From contig NC_051436.1 of NCBI RefSeq assembly GCF_001649575.2, positions 14,494,905-14,558,904 on the forward strand: a stretch of DNA of 64,000 nt, given 5' to 3'. This DNA comes from Kryptolebias marmoratus (Eukaryota; Chordata; Actinopteri; Cyprinodontiformes; Rivulidae). The translations under genes were made by a program, and so were the position numbers. Positions 43,972-54,766 of this stretch are shown here, one piece after another (position 1 is the first letter of the stretch; every line of letters begins with the position of its first letter). The notes beneath the pieces are model-generated. The model worked only from the letters and a program-made list of their open reading frames with translations. It was not told the DNA's origin and searched no databases.

Positions 43972-44359
43972 TTTTTTTTTTTTTTTTTTTTATTCTAGGT
44001 GTTTAATTTCACTGTGAGCAGTGTTTGGAATACGAAGCCTGCGTGCAGAAATACTCCAGGAGGGCCTAAGAACAGCTCGGCAACGTGGGCTGGCGTGATT
44101 TCTGCACGCCCCACGATGGCTGTTTGGCCTCTTTGGCGGAGAGAGGGCCTAAAAGCTCCTCTCTGCCCTTACAAACTTTATTTCTTCCCTCTCCTAGCTG
44201 CATAATGGTCTCTTGTGCAACAGTTTTTGACCCCCTGCTAGTTTCCAAACATCCTCTATTTTTTCCCTTCTGAGAATTTCTATCTGTCTCCCAGGTGCTG
44301 CTTTAATGGTATCTGTCCTCAAAGTTTTTCAGTTATGTGTAGGTTTTGCACACGGAGAA

Positions 44360-45035
44360 GGTTTGCGCCTTGTTGGGGTTGTAGCTGAGGCTAATCCCCA
44401 ACACACCTGAGTGCTACCGGATTGCGCAAGATCGTTTGCTTAAAAGGGTTTGGAGTCAGTTCTGTTTGTCTGTTGGCCAAATATCTCAAGGACCGCTGGA
44501 GCGATTTGAATGAAACGTTCAGGAACTAATTGCCAGATGGACGTCTACAACTCATTAAATTCTGGAGCCGACCCTATTCAAGCCGGGTGCAGCAGCCAAC
44601 CGACTTTGGCTACAGTTCAGTCAGTTTTACAAATAATGTGCTAAAACTTGGTGCAGTAATATAGGATATTTATTCACAGCACATACTACCAAGTGTCGCC
44701 CGTTGCGCAGGATCTCTGCTTAAAGCTTTAGCATTAACTGTAAGACTCAACCCTGTTTGTCTGTTAGCAAAATATCTCCTGAGTGACTGAACGGATTTGA
44801 ATGAAACTTTCAGCAACTAATCACTGGATGAACTTGTGCAACTCATTAACTTTTCGAGTCGATCCGTTTCAACTTGGGTGCCGTAGCTGATCCACATCAG
44901 CTAACAGGAACATAGTTGTAACTAAATCAGTTCTACAGATATTGAGTTAAAACTTGCTGTGGTGGTAGCTGAGAGTCATTCACAACACGGGCTCTTGAGT
45001 GTGTGCTCTCAAGTTTGATTAAAACGGCTCCATTT
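44360..45035 (+). repeat. Tandem array of a ~291-bp repeat (family D), about 2.3 units, in CAPN1 intron 1
   Basis: Matching blocks recur at about 291-bp spacing: GTTTGTCTGTTGGCCAAATA (44,464) and GTTTGTCTGTTAGCAAAATA (44,755); GCGCAAGATC (44,424) and GCGCAGGATC (44,706); ATTTGAATGAAAC in each unit; GTAGCTGAGGCTAATC (44,382) and GTAGCTGAGAGTCATTC (44,966). There is no preserved frame. Additional scattered copies lie at 45,782-45,900, 48,905-49,180, 51,840-51,985 and 52,115-52,260. Confidence 0.8.
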
Positions 45036-45423
45036 CGTCATTTCTCATCATGAGATGATTTTAGCTTTAAACTCCAGGATGAAAGCCGGTGTGGCCTTTT
45101 CATTTCAGACAGCGTCAGATCAGCTGATGAAAGATGTTTCAGTGTGGCAGCTGCTGTAGTCATTATCATTTTTTCTTTTTAAATCCATTGTGCATTCCCA
45201 TCTTTGAACTGGTGGGAAGATGATTAATTTAGCTTGTCATGACAGGTTTCAGTGAAATATTCATCGTGTTTAACCCAAATATTCTTCTCGAATGACTCTG
45301 TGAGTACACACACACACACCAAACAAAGGGAAGCCTGTGTGTGGTGTGTGATTTTTAGATGAGGCTGAAGACAAAGTTCAGTTTAGGTTTTATAGCCATC
45401 ATATTCCAAGATGAGTGTTGTTT

Positions 45424-45510
45424 TTAATCAATCAATCAATCAAATTTTATTTGTGTAGCACATTTCAGCAGCAAGGCATTTCAAGGTGCTTTACATAATT
45501 AAAAAACAAA
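45424..45510 (-). repeat. L2/SINE-like 3' tail fragment with (ATCA)n
   Basis: AATCAATCAATCAATC followed by AAATTTTATTTGTGTAGCACA, TTTCA and AAGGTGCTTTACA. In reverse complement this is the AAAGC(G/A)C..TATAAATAAA type of tail of fish retroposons, here with an ATTG tail repeat. Confidence 0.6.
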
Positions 45511-45735
45511 ATAAAAACAGCATGTGACATTGAATTAACAGTAAGAAAGAGAAAAACATCGAAGACATCAAGACATCATTAGTAAAGTGTCCTGTTCGTT
45601 CAGGTAATAAAGGCCTTTGCGGCAAAAGGGATTTAACAGAAAGAGACTTTTATTTGATAATCCTAATCCAGTTTGTCACTGGAAATGCCCACCCTTTTAT
45701 GCGATTGGTGATAATGTATATGCTTGTGTGCTTAG

Positions 45736-45736
<1 letters not shown>

Positions 45737-45781
<45 letters not shown>
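45737..45781. repeat. (TA)n microsatellite
   Basis: About 22 uninterrupted TA units, placed directly before a family D repeat fragment. Confidence 0.95.
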
Positions 45782-45783
<2 letters not shown>

Positions 45784-45900
45784 AGAATCACTGGATGGAT
45801 TTTAATAAAACCCCTGGAAGGTATTCGCTGAATGTGCATACAGATATTGAGCTGAACGCTGGTGTGGTAGTAGCTGAGAGTCATCCCCGTCACATAATCT
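45782..45900 (+). repeat. Family D repeat fragment
   Basis: CACTGGATGGATTTTAATAAAA, CAGATATTGAGCTGAACG and GTAGTAGCTGAGAGTCAT match the units at 44,360-45,035; the middle part of the unit is deleted. Confidence 0.7.
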
Positions 45901-46021
45901 CTTTGCTCTTCGTTTTAAAACGTTGGCATGCAAGGAGGAGGCTGAGATGCATTCCTTCAACGTGTGCTAATTTAATTACAGGAAGTGTTTCATATACGTG
46001 CTAGAGTTCTTTGCTTACTTA

Positions 46022-46654
46022 CACTTTAAGGGTGCGTTTACAGCAGCCCTGTTTAGTCCGCTTTAATCCAGCTCTGGTTCGTTTTGCATACAAAGTCCGG
46101 TTCGTTTGGGGAGGTGTGAACGCGCAATCCACCTCTGATCTGGACCAAATAAGTGAACTCTGGTCCGCCTGAAAACCATGGTCTCTGTTCGGTTGAAGTA
46201 AACTTTGACACAGTTCAGATGCATGTGTAAATGCAAGCGGACCGGAGACCGCTCCAAAAGCAGGAAGTGGACTACAGCGCAGGGCCTTCTGGGTAAATAC
46301 AACCAAAACAAACACACATTTCTACCACTAGCAGGAGAAATGGCTCGTGGTTTGTTTGGCACATGTACCACGGACAAAACAGAAATACTAAAACCGCTCA
46401 AATTTGACGCCACTCCATTTTTGTTTTCTTTTCCAGAAGAAGGAAGTTGCGCTCAGTGTCTTCTTCAGAGGTTTTCATGTCGTTTCCTTCAGTAGTTCAA
46501 TAGGGGGGGGAACAGGTTGCTCAAAGGGTTTGACTCGATTGACTCGGTGCAGTGTGAATGCAAACCACAGCAGCTGAAAATGGAACAAATGATGACATTT
46601 TGGTCCCGAATTGAACTGAGTCTACTGGACTATCAGGTGTGAATACAGCCTAAT
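46022..46654. mobile_element. Miniature DNA transposon with GTGCGTTTACA / GTGTGAATACAG ends
   Basis: The left end TTAAGGGTGCGTTTACAGCA and the reverse complement of the right end TTAGGCTGTATTCACACCTG are imperfect inverted repeats. Internal GGTGTGAACGCGCAATCC, GGTCCG and GTTCGGTT motifs are repeated. This is a common class of fish MITE with GCGTTCACAC-type ends. It lacks a transposase; the open frames on both strands are accidental. Confidence 0.65.
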
Positions 46655-47309
46655 GCTCTCCATCAGGTTTCTTAAAAATCTGCTTTATGGGGTTTATTTT
46701 GTCAATAAATTGCTGGATAATAAACATCAAAATGTCATACCTCCTGGGCAGACATGGACTGGAGTATCCATGGTAAAAAGTGCTGTTCTTATTTTAGTCA
46801 TCGTTCCAGCGCTACTGCCTGAGTGCTGTAAGAGGTCCCTTATGGTCTCATGGGCATTTAAATCATTTATTCTCGACACATATAAAATAAGCTGCACACG
46901 TAGCGGCCCTGGCATCAGTAGTGACGGTAAGATTTAGAACCGTACGGCATGTTGGTGGGGTGTCGAGCATCCCGGGAAAACTCCCAGGACTGACATGTAC
47001 TCTGTGCTGAAGCCAGTTTTACGACTTCACTTTTAGTCTGAGGTAGAAACGCTTTGGATTGAGTGTAGCAGTAACAGTTAGTGATATCTCTTTAGATCTG
47101 TTTCAGGAATTACACTGTACCAGTGCTTGTACAGCTTCTACAATCATTTGATGCAACCGTAGCTCGGTAAATTTATGTAGTTCTGATAAAAGCTGTAGAT
47201 GTAGCTTTACTATTAGTGTGTGTGTGTGGGGTGGGGGTTAGTACTTGTTGCAAAATATGAAATCTAATTTAATAAAAGACCTATCTAAAAACGATGCAGT
47301 TTGGAAGTG

Positions 47310-47885
47310 TTTACTCCATCCATCCAGTCGCGGGGGCAGCAGCTTGAGCAGGGAGGCCCAGACATCTCTCTCCACAGCCAGGAGCATTCCAAGGTGTTCC
47401 CAGGCCAGCTGAGAGGCATAGTTTCTGTAGCATGTCCTGGGTCTTCCACAGGGTCTCCTTCCAGTTGGACATGCCTAGAACACCTCCCTGGGGAGGCGTT
47501 CAGGGACCACCTCAGCTGGCTCCTCTTGATGTGGAGGAGCAGTGGTTCTACTCAGAGTCCCTCCCAGATAACCAAACTTCTCACCCCATCTCTGAGGGAC
47601 AGCCCAGCTGCCGTGAGGATAAAACTCATTTTGACCACCTGTTTCTGCAGTCTCATTCTTTCGGTGACTACCGAGAGTTCATGACCATAGGTGAGGGTAG
47701 GAACAGAGATCAACATGTAAACAACGGACCAGTACAGAGTAGGTAATGCTGCGGAAGCTGCAATGATCTGTCTGTTGTTCTCACGCTCCACTCTCCTCTC
47801 ATTCATGAACAAAAGTCTGAGATACTTAAACTCCTCCACCTGAGGCAGCACCTCACTCCCAACCTGGAGAGGAAACAAAGCACTC
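47310..47885 (-). pseudogene. LINE reverse transcriptase C-terminal fragment
   Basis: The minus-strand frame from 47,878 reads LQVGSEVLPQVEEFKYLRLL, then ERENNRQIIAASAALPTLY, VPTLTYGHELSVVTERMRLQ and AAGLSLRDGVRSLVIWEGL. This is the conserved C-terminal part of a widespread fish non-LTR retrotransposon (Rex/RTE-like; clade uncertain). It carries an internal deletion after LYWSVV and further decayed sequence to about 47,310 (GGTGTTCCCAGGCCAGCTGA style). 5' truncated, as usual for LINE copies. Confidence 0.85.
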
Positions 47886-48904
47886 CGCAGAAAATCACGT
47901 GAAAGCTTTGAGTGACGTGATTTGCCTCAATTAAGATGAGTGTAGTCTGTGTAGGTAAACAGTTACAGTGGAATGGGATAATTGTAGAATCTCTGAGAAG
48001 ACATTTAGGAGGATTTATAAGAGTGGATCTGCTGCTAAATGTTAAAGGGAAGAAAACGAGGAAAATAAATTGTCAAGACTAAATATGGGGGATCAAGCAG
48101 CCATAAAGACATTCATTCAAAAATGGGCTTGGCTTGCAGCGATCAGTGGGAACTCGTACAGGGTTGTCAAAACACTCCGTGACCCTTTTGACAGCTGCTT
48201 TCAGCTGGAACTTTTTCTCCAACTGGCAGCCATGCCTCAAATCAGGAAGACGTTTTTGGCGAGATAAGAGCGAAAGGGAGCGATATTAAAAATAAACACT
48301 TGTTTCCCAGTGTTTTAAGAGATATAAAAAAGAAAATAAAAAATCTGACGAAAGCAGACAAACTGAGCTGAACTCTTTTGGTCGCCCCAGTTCTGTCAGG
48401 AGGTTTTGTGGCACTAATGACGGTTTACACACTGTCCTTGTGCTTAATTAAAGAGTCGGGAAGAGCTTTTGCTTGTTCTCTCTGCTTTCATTGTTAACCA
48501 GGGTTCACACAGGAGGACATCTGTCAGCCCTGCGCCGACTGTTGGCACACAGCTTTAAGATATCCGCCCCATCAATCCTCCGCTGTAACTGTTTTTTTTT
48601 TCCTTGTTTCTTTTTCTGAGGGACGTGCCGTGCACAGTAAGTGCTTCACAGTCAAAGTAGCAGGAATAAGTGTATTGCGACCCATCCCTTTACGGTGCAC
48701 AGAAAGAATTCATGTTTCAGGTTGTTGTGAAAAGAAAAGGGGGAGGGCTCAGTTGAGGCTTTCAGCTACGGCTGTGCCTCAAGAAGCTTTGCACAGGTGC
48801 TGCGTTTATCATTGAAGAATGACAGAAACGTTATGGGCCTAGCATTCTGCAAAGGAATGATCATGCTGGTTTTAAAGTAAGATCGTCATATGATGGGAAA
48901 TAAA

Positions 48905-49180
48905 GAGTTATAGCCGTCTTGGTCAAACCTTGTGGTTGATCTCGCGAGGATCAGTCTCAGCTACTATGGCGCCAAATTTTAGCTCTGTAGGTATAAAATT
49001 ATTCAAGTGGTAGCCATTTTTGTGTTGGCCAAGGTCGATTAGTTGTGACTTGAGTTGGATTGACTCCAAAAGTTTTTCAGTTGTAGATTTCCACATGACT
49101 ATTTCCTGGAGGCTTTTCTGAAAATTCATCCAGTGCTTCATGAGATATTTTGCTAACAGACAGACGCGCCCCTTTTATCT
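48905..49180 (-). repeat. Family D repeat copy, inverted
   Basis: In reverse complement: GCTGATCGCCCACCACC, GTCTGTTAGCAAAATATCTC, CACTGGATGAATTTTCAG, TCTACAACTGAAAAACTTTT and TAGCTGAGACTGATCC; a fairly full copy of the 44.4-kb repeat unit, on the other strand. Confidence 0.75.
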
Positions 49181-49279
49181 TTGGTGGTGGGCGATCAGCA
49201 TAGGTTTAAAAAGCAACATGGACTTGTTTTTTTTCCATTATTTCTCATCTTCTTTTTGTTTCTTTCTTTTTTCTTTTAG

Positions 49280-49668
49280 GGGTCAGCAGCCGGTGGGACA
49301 GATCGACGTACGGCAGCCCTCACATCTGGACAAAAAAAAGAATTGACCGGTGTTAACTTGGATCTGTTGTGAGCTTCCTGAGCTTTTTAAGTATCCAGCT
49401 GTAGCCAAACCAACAGCCTTGCTTCATTAATAATTGATAGCTTCCTAATGGCAACTTATAACGTATCGTTTTAATTTCTGATTGAGCCTCGGAGCTATAA
49501 CGTCTCTTCATCGTGTTTACTCAAGTGCCACCGCAGTTCTCCTTATAAAAGCTGTTGATGCAATAGGTCACTCGTGAATAATTTACACATCCCAACATCT
49601 GATTGCGCTCCCAAAAAAAACAAAGCATCCGGCAGAGAGTCATACGCTGTGAAGTCCACGCTCTCAGC
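49280..49668 (+). other. capn1: Putative CAPN1 5' UTR part of the first coding exon
   Basis: A very strong acceptor (about 35 nt of pyrimidines ending TTCTTTTAG at 49,279) precedes this stretch, which could be continuous leader up to the ATG. It contains short upstream ATG frames. Alternatively a separate acceptor near 49,635 (ATCCGGCAG) starts the coding exon and 49,280 begins an alternative leader exon. Confidence 0.4.
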
Positions 49669-49926
49669 ATGGTGGAGTCGCACATTTATGCCACCGGCAT
49701 GGCCGCCAAGCTCAGGAGCCAGTGGGATCGGGACGAAGGCCTGGGACAGAACAACAACGCGGTGAAGTTCCTGTGTCAGGACTACCAATCCCTGAGAGCC
49801 CAGTGCCTCCGGAGCGGCAAGCTGTTTGAGGACAGCCTGTTCCCTGCTTCTCCGTCGTCTCTGGGATTCAACGAGCTCGGTCCCCGGTCCTCCAAGACCT
49901 CCGGAGTCCGCTGGATGAGGCCCACG
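49669..49926 (+). CDS. capn1: Calpain-1 catalytic subunit, coding exon 1
   Basis: Calpain-1 is a calcium-activated cytosolic cysteine protease that cleaves cytoskeletal and signalling proteins with a small regulatory subunit. This exon gives residues 1-86: MVESHIYATG, then the N-terminal anchor helix region, AVKFLCQDYQSLR, CLRSGKLFEDSLFP, GFNELGPRSSKTSGV and RWMRPT, aligning with the start of vertebrate CAPN1 (IKYLGQDYEQLR, GPNSSKTYG, KRPT). The ATG has A at -3 and G at +4. A second methionine at residue 11 (MAAKLRSQ) would give a CAPN2-like shorter start. The exon ends in phase 0 at GTAAGG. The upstream acceptor is either TTCTTTTAG at 49,279 or CCGGCAG near 49,635. CAPN1 is favoured over CAPN2 by the IY.TG start and [11 protein letters not shown] in exon 3. 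Confidence 0.9.
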
Positions 49927-50650
49927 GTAAGGAGATGAAAGGGGAAACGCTGGGTGGGTCTTTGCCTTTGCTGCTGATTTGAGTTTTAGGATGCACAGAA
50001 ATGGAATGATTTAAAAACATCTGTAAGACCTAAACTGATCCCTCCTCCAAACTAAACAAACACTTCTACAGCTTGAACTTTAAACAAGTCCGAAACATGT
50101 AATCTTTTCACACAAGCGTGGATAAGCAGGTCATTTGAGGAAAGAAGATATGAAAGGACTGAGATGTGATTAACCTTTTAAAAGGCGGTTTGTCCCACGT
50201 CAAACCGTGAGACTGGCTTTGTTCTGCAGTGCTGGGTGGGAATGTTTAGATAAGGTCTGTGAAGGTTAACCAGTCTGTGCTGAGTGATGCTGGTGCATTG
50301 ATGGACGAGCCTTGAATAGATCCAGTTTTGGGATAAACACGACATGCAGCTTTTTTACGTCTTTGCATGATGAAATCCAACTTACTTAAATATTGGATGG
50401 TTCTATGTTTTTATTTCGAAGCATGACTCTCAGTAATTTATTATTTCGTGCTATTCCTCCTACTGAAGATCACATCATGTTAGAAAATATATTGTGGTTA
50501 CACCTGAGCAGGCTGTGTTAGGGAAGTTCGTGCTCGCTGGTTTGACCTCATTCATGGTGCTGCACGCCCAAATTGATACCAAAGTATGTGTTGAATGAGG
50601 TATCTTAGTATTTTTAGCTGGCTGACACGAGTGTTTGTTTCCAGCAACAT

Positions 50651-50927
50651 GTAAATGGATTGTTATATAGCACCTTTCTAGCCAATTAGGCTACTCAACT
50701 TACCCATCCGTACAGCACTCTACTACATCTCTACAAGGCTAATCTGAATAAATCATTCTGTCGAGTATAATCCATGACTTAGATCACATTCATACCCTGA
50801 TGGGGCACATTAGAGGCAATTAGGGGTTCAGTGTTTTGCCCGGGGACACTTTGGCATACTGGTGGAATCGAACCTCCGACTATCTCATTGGAGGACAACT
50901 GCTCTAACCACTGATCCCCAGCTGCCC
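50651..50927 (-). mobile_element. tRNA-headed SINE
   Basis: On the minus strand from 50,927 it begins GGGCAGCTGGGGATCAGTGG with an A-box-like ATCAGTGGTTAGAGC and a B-box-like GGTTCGATTCC about 35 nt later, followed by GTGTCCCCGGGCAAAACACT, GAACCCC, and a 3' part with GAAAGGTGCTATATAACAATCC. This is the layout of a common fish SINE transcribed by RNA polymerase III. Confidence 0.8.
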
Positions 50928-51104
50928 AGTGAATAAAGGATACATTCTTTCCTGTTTATAAATGGCTAAAAAGCTGAAAAGTTCACAATTTTTATTGTTA
51001 TGTTTTATTATAATATAGAAGATGCATTTTGTTGCTCACTGTTGAGGTAAAAAATGTTATAATTCAGATCTTTTTGAGTGGGATTATACGGAAAAGTTAT
51101 TAAT

Positions 51105-51276
51105 AGTTAGTATCGTACCTGCTGTAGATGGCTCTTTGAATGTCCTCAATATTAAGGAAATAGTTTAATTCTGACCAGATTGATGAGCTAACAGTCCAAG
51201 CAGAGCCAAGACCAAAGTGAATTACTTGCTGTTTTGAAACAACTGGTCTCAACAATTTCAATTGGTTATACATATT

Positions 51277-51327
<51 letters not shown>

Positions 51328-51705
51328 TTTGCATTACACAGTTACATACATAGAACTCTGTGCTTGTTTACATGAGCAACTAGTGGAAACATTAGTTAGT
51401 TGCAGCACTTTAGTACAGCCTGGGGCACTCTCTGCTGGAGCATCAGAGTTTTTCTGCAGGTAATTCAAATGTGATGGTTATGCAAATGTTTAGCAGCATT
51501 TGCATGAACCTTTTTATAAAATTTTTTAGATCTGACTTGTTTTAAGACACCCCCAATCCACTTTGCTCTTAGTCCCACTCCTACTAGCTATTGGCTCATC
51601 ATTCTGGTCAGAAATAATCTATTCCTCCACACTGAGGTCGCTCAGAGAGCTGTCTACAGCAGGGAAGATACTGTTTCTAACCTTTTCACAGATCTAGTCA
51701 GGTCT
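51105..51705. mobile_element. Unassigned element with ~130-150-bp imperfect inverted repeats (family C)
   Basis: The left arm (51,105-51,240) has CCTGCTGTAGATGGCTCT, TTAATTCTGACCAGATTGATGAGC and CCAAAGTGAATTA. The reverse complement of the right arm (51,530-51,705) has CCTGCTGTAGACAGCTCT, TATTTCTGACCAGAATGATGAGC and GCAAAGTGGATTG in the same order. Between them lie a (TA)n(TG)n run and AT-rich sequence without a frame. A single arm also occurs in SF3B2 intron 5. Family not recognised. Confidence 0.7.
51283..51313. repeat. (TA)n microsatellite
   Basis: About 15 TA units followed by GTATGTGTGTGTG, lying inside the inverted-repeat element. Confidence 0.95.
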
Positions 51706-51839
51706 TATGAAAGTCTGAAATTGTGAGGCATGGTTTATTTGTGAGAGTTCATTTTTTGAGGTTAATAAGAAGTTTGTCTCATTGAATTGCATGAGATCAT
51801 TTATTTTGCTGCATCATATTGTATCACATTAAAGGGGTT

Positions 51840-51985
51840 AATGTTTTTGGTAGTGTCTGTTTGTCTATGTGTGTGTAAAAGACTACTCAATGAATGGATT
51901 TTCATTAAAGTTTCAGGAAATGTCAAACATAGTCAAAGGTCAAGGTCACAGCAGACCTTGTGCTCTAACTATGCAACCATGTAAC
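51840..51985 (+). repeat. Family D repeat fragment
   Basis: GTCTGTTTGTCTATGTG, ACTCAATGAATGGATTTTCA, TTAAAGTTTCAGGAAATGTC and CAAAGGTCAAGGTCACAG match the style and order of the family D unit, more diverged. Confidence 0.5.
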
Positions 51986-52114
51986 GGAGGAAAATGAAAC
52001 TCCACAGCTGGACACCTCTTAGGTCAAGGGTGATCACCATTTATTTCAACGTTCATGGGGTCAAAGGTCAAGTTCACAGGTAACTTCTCTCTGCTCCTTC
52101 ATGTGACCCTTTTG

Positions 52115-52260
52115 TTTCCTCCACCAAGGAGGTTCTGTTTTCGATTGTGTCCGTTGGTTTCTTTGTCCGTCTGTTAGCAAAGATCAGTTAAAAACTGATG
52201 AACAAATCTGGAGGAAATTTTCAGGAAATGTTTAAATTGTTGGTGGTTATCCAGATTATG
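52115..52260 (+). repeat. Family D repeat fragment, diverged
   Basis: CTCCACCAAGGAGGTTCTGTT, CCGTCTGTTAGCAAAGATCAG, and GGAGGAAATTTTCAGGAAATG resemble family D and the related repeats that open CC.CCAAGGAGGTTATG. Confidence 0.45.
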
Positions 52261-53545
52261 ATCCGGATTGCAGTATTTATTTATTTATTTTAATCACACT
52301 GGCCTTTGCAGAGGTTTGTGCTCTCTGAGTGCTTCCAGTCTCTACTAATCTGTGTTTAGTGTATCAAATGATGGCCAGTGTTGCCGGTTTACGAGAGAGA
52401 AACAAACAACCACTTCTACAAAATCAAGCCCAAATAAAGCAACTCACCCAGCACCACCCTTGCAGCATCATAATGAAGGCTAGAGAGGCCACCTCGTTTT
52501 CATAAAATTTTATTTAGCACATAATCAAGTGAGGGAACGCTGTTTTTTTTTTTTTTTTTTTTTGCTAGATCTGGCAGCATTGTTGGCCGTAGAACAGATG
52601 TGTTCATTCCCAGTTTAGAACTTAAAGTGTATTTTCTAGACCCCCCCTATTGGTTTAAACTTAAATAATATGGTACCAGTTCAAACTTAAAGTTGTGTCA
52701 TTGACTTTGAGGGAAAAAAAACCCTGCAAATAAAGGACAGAATATGAACATCTTGTTTTCTGTGAGTCAGTAGATAATGACTTTGCAGCAATTTTGTGGT
52801 AGAGATTTTTTTTTTCATTTTTTATTACCCCCTAAGCAGGCTTTCCCCACAGACTTACTTTCATCTGTTGCCAGGCAACTACGCTTTCCGTCAGGAATGA
52901 TTGGTAGTTTCACTCTTATTGTTTAAGCAACACCCAGTTAGCAGATTCTTTTCCTCCAGTTTTAGGAAATTTTAAAGGAGAGTGTCTCGTGTTTGTTCCC
53001 ATCTGACTACAGTACATTTCTTCTTCCTCTTGCTTTGTTCCTGTCTGCACGTCACACACCACTTTTTACTCTACTATAAATACACCAGTTTGCTTCGTAG
53101 CCGAATATGTCCCAAGAGAACGAAGTGGGTCTGATTCACAGCAGCCCAGCAGACAGCACACACTTATTTCTGCAGGATTTGCACACACTTTGAAGGTCTT
53201 AGCGGTGGGTGTGGAACTGAGATCTTCAGAGCTTCCTGGGGTTGAGACCGTCTGCGTGACTGCAGCCTAATGGTGCCTCTCGCAGTTTCCATTTGAGTAC
53301 GTTGACCACCAAACCTGCATGAATATGTGATTGACCTGTGTGTCTGCGTGTAGCTGTCAGCTTTAATGAGTTCTGTGGTCTTGATTGCCCCAAAAGTGAG
53401 ATTCTTCATATTACAGTAGATGAGCTGTAATATTTATGGTGCATAGATGCAGTCAAGGTAGAAGCACCGCCTTAGAAAAGAAGTGCTCAGGTCTTTTTAT
53501 GTGTCAGCTACTTTGTGTTTCATTCAGCCATGGGTCTGATGTTGT

Positions 53546-54766
53546 ACAGTCATGGGGTGGGGGTAAAAAAAAAAGTCCACCCTCTTTCAGTTTTAGGTTT
53601 TCACATATTGGGACGCAATAAAAATTGCTCAAACCTAACCTCAAGTGAACAAAAATGCACAACAGTCCATTACAAAGTCCATTTTCCAAAGTAGAAAAGC
53701 TGTGTGTGGAAAAACTAAATCCACTTTTTTAAAAAGGTTCAGTGTCAGCCTGGAGCTGCTCATCGATCAAGTGTATTAATTAAATGATCATTATCAGCAG
53801 CTCTATAAAAGCAGCAGTTCTGTCAGTTTGCGGCTCTGACAGGTGTGTGTTAACACAATGTCAGGGAGGAAAGGCATCAGCAATGACCGTAGCGATTCAA
53901 CTGTTGCTGCCCATCAGTCTGTAAAGGGTTAAAGGACGTTTCCAAACAAACTGGAGTCCATCATTCTACAGAAAGAAAGATTATTTAGAAGTGAAAAACA
54001 TTTAGGACAGCTGCCTGTCTTCCCAGGTAGAGATGTCCCAGCAAGTTCACCCCAAAGTCAGACTGTGCAATAATAAAAAAAAGAGACTACAAGCAGGTAA
54101 AAGGTCATAAAAAAAAAAACTAAATAAGTATGGTTTGTTTAGAAGCATCTCTTAAAAGATCATAATAGCATGACTTAGGTTTGCAAAGTTGCATCTTAAC
54201 GAACCACAAAGCTTCTGGAATAATGGCCTTTGGACAGATGAAACCAAAATCGAGATGTGTGGCGAGAATGTGCAGCAGCATATTTGGAGAAAACTAAATG
54301 CAGCATATCAACTGTAATGCACAGAGGTGGAAGGCTGATGATTTTGGTTCCTCAAAGTCATTGAGTCGACCATGAACTCCTCTGTAGACCAATAGAGTCA
54401 GATGTGAGACTGTCAGACAGCTGAAGCTCGGACCAAACTGGGTCATAAAACAGGACGGTGATCCCAAACACAGCAGCTGATCTACAACAGAATGACTGAA
54501 AATTAAAAGGTGTTGCAACGATTCAGTCAAAGTCCAGACTTCAACCTGACTGAAATGCTGTGGTGAGACCTTCAGAGAACTGAGAAACCATTGTCTGCAA
54601 ACCTCAAAGAACTGAAGCAATGTTGTAAAGAAAAATGGGCCAAAATTCCTCCACAATCATGTGAGAGACTGATAACGATAGACAGGAATGAAGTGGATGC
54701 ACTTTTTCCATGTTTTTTTTATTTACACTTCTTTTCTTTTACTTTACATTTTTCCCATGACTCTGT
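53546..54766 (+). mobile_element. Tc1-like transposon with ACAGTCATGG ends, decayed
   Basis: The left end ACAGTCATGGGGTGGGGG and the reverse complement of the right end ACAGAGTCATGGGAAAAATG form inverted termini. The interior has the typical fish Tc1 order: FGQMK-like degenerate sequence near 54,230 (TTTGGACAGATGAAACCAAA), a GATCCCAAACACA block near 54,460 (catalytic D region), AGTCCAGACTTCAACCTGAC near 54,530 (SPDFNL) and CTCAAAGAACTGAAGCAATG near 54,605. Multiple frameshifts make it inactive. Confidence 0.85.

Noticed and set aside
44360..45035. CRISPR-like or regulatory tandem array
   Set aside because: Units are about 291 bp and diverged, without short identical repeats and unique spacers; the genome is eukaryotic.
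46019..46495. Frames of about 96-116 codons on both strands
   Set aside because: They fall inside a miniature transposon with inverted ends and show no protein similarity.
50880..50927. Possible tRNA gene on the minus strand (A and B boxes present)
   Set aside because: The downstream sequence is a SINE body and the would-be tRNA cannot form a full acceptor stem; it is the tRNA-like head of the SINE.
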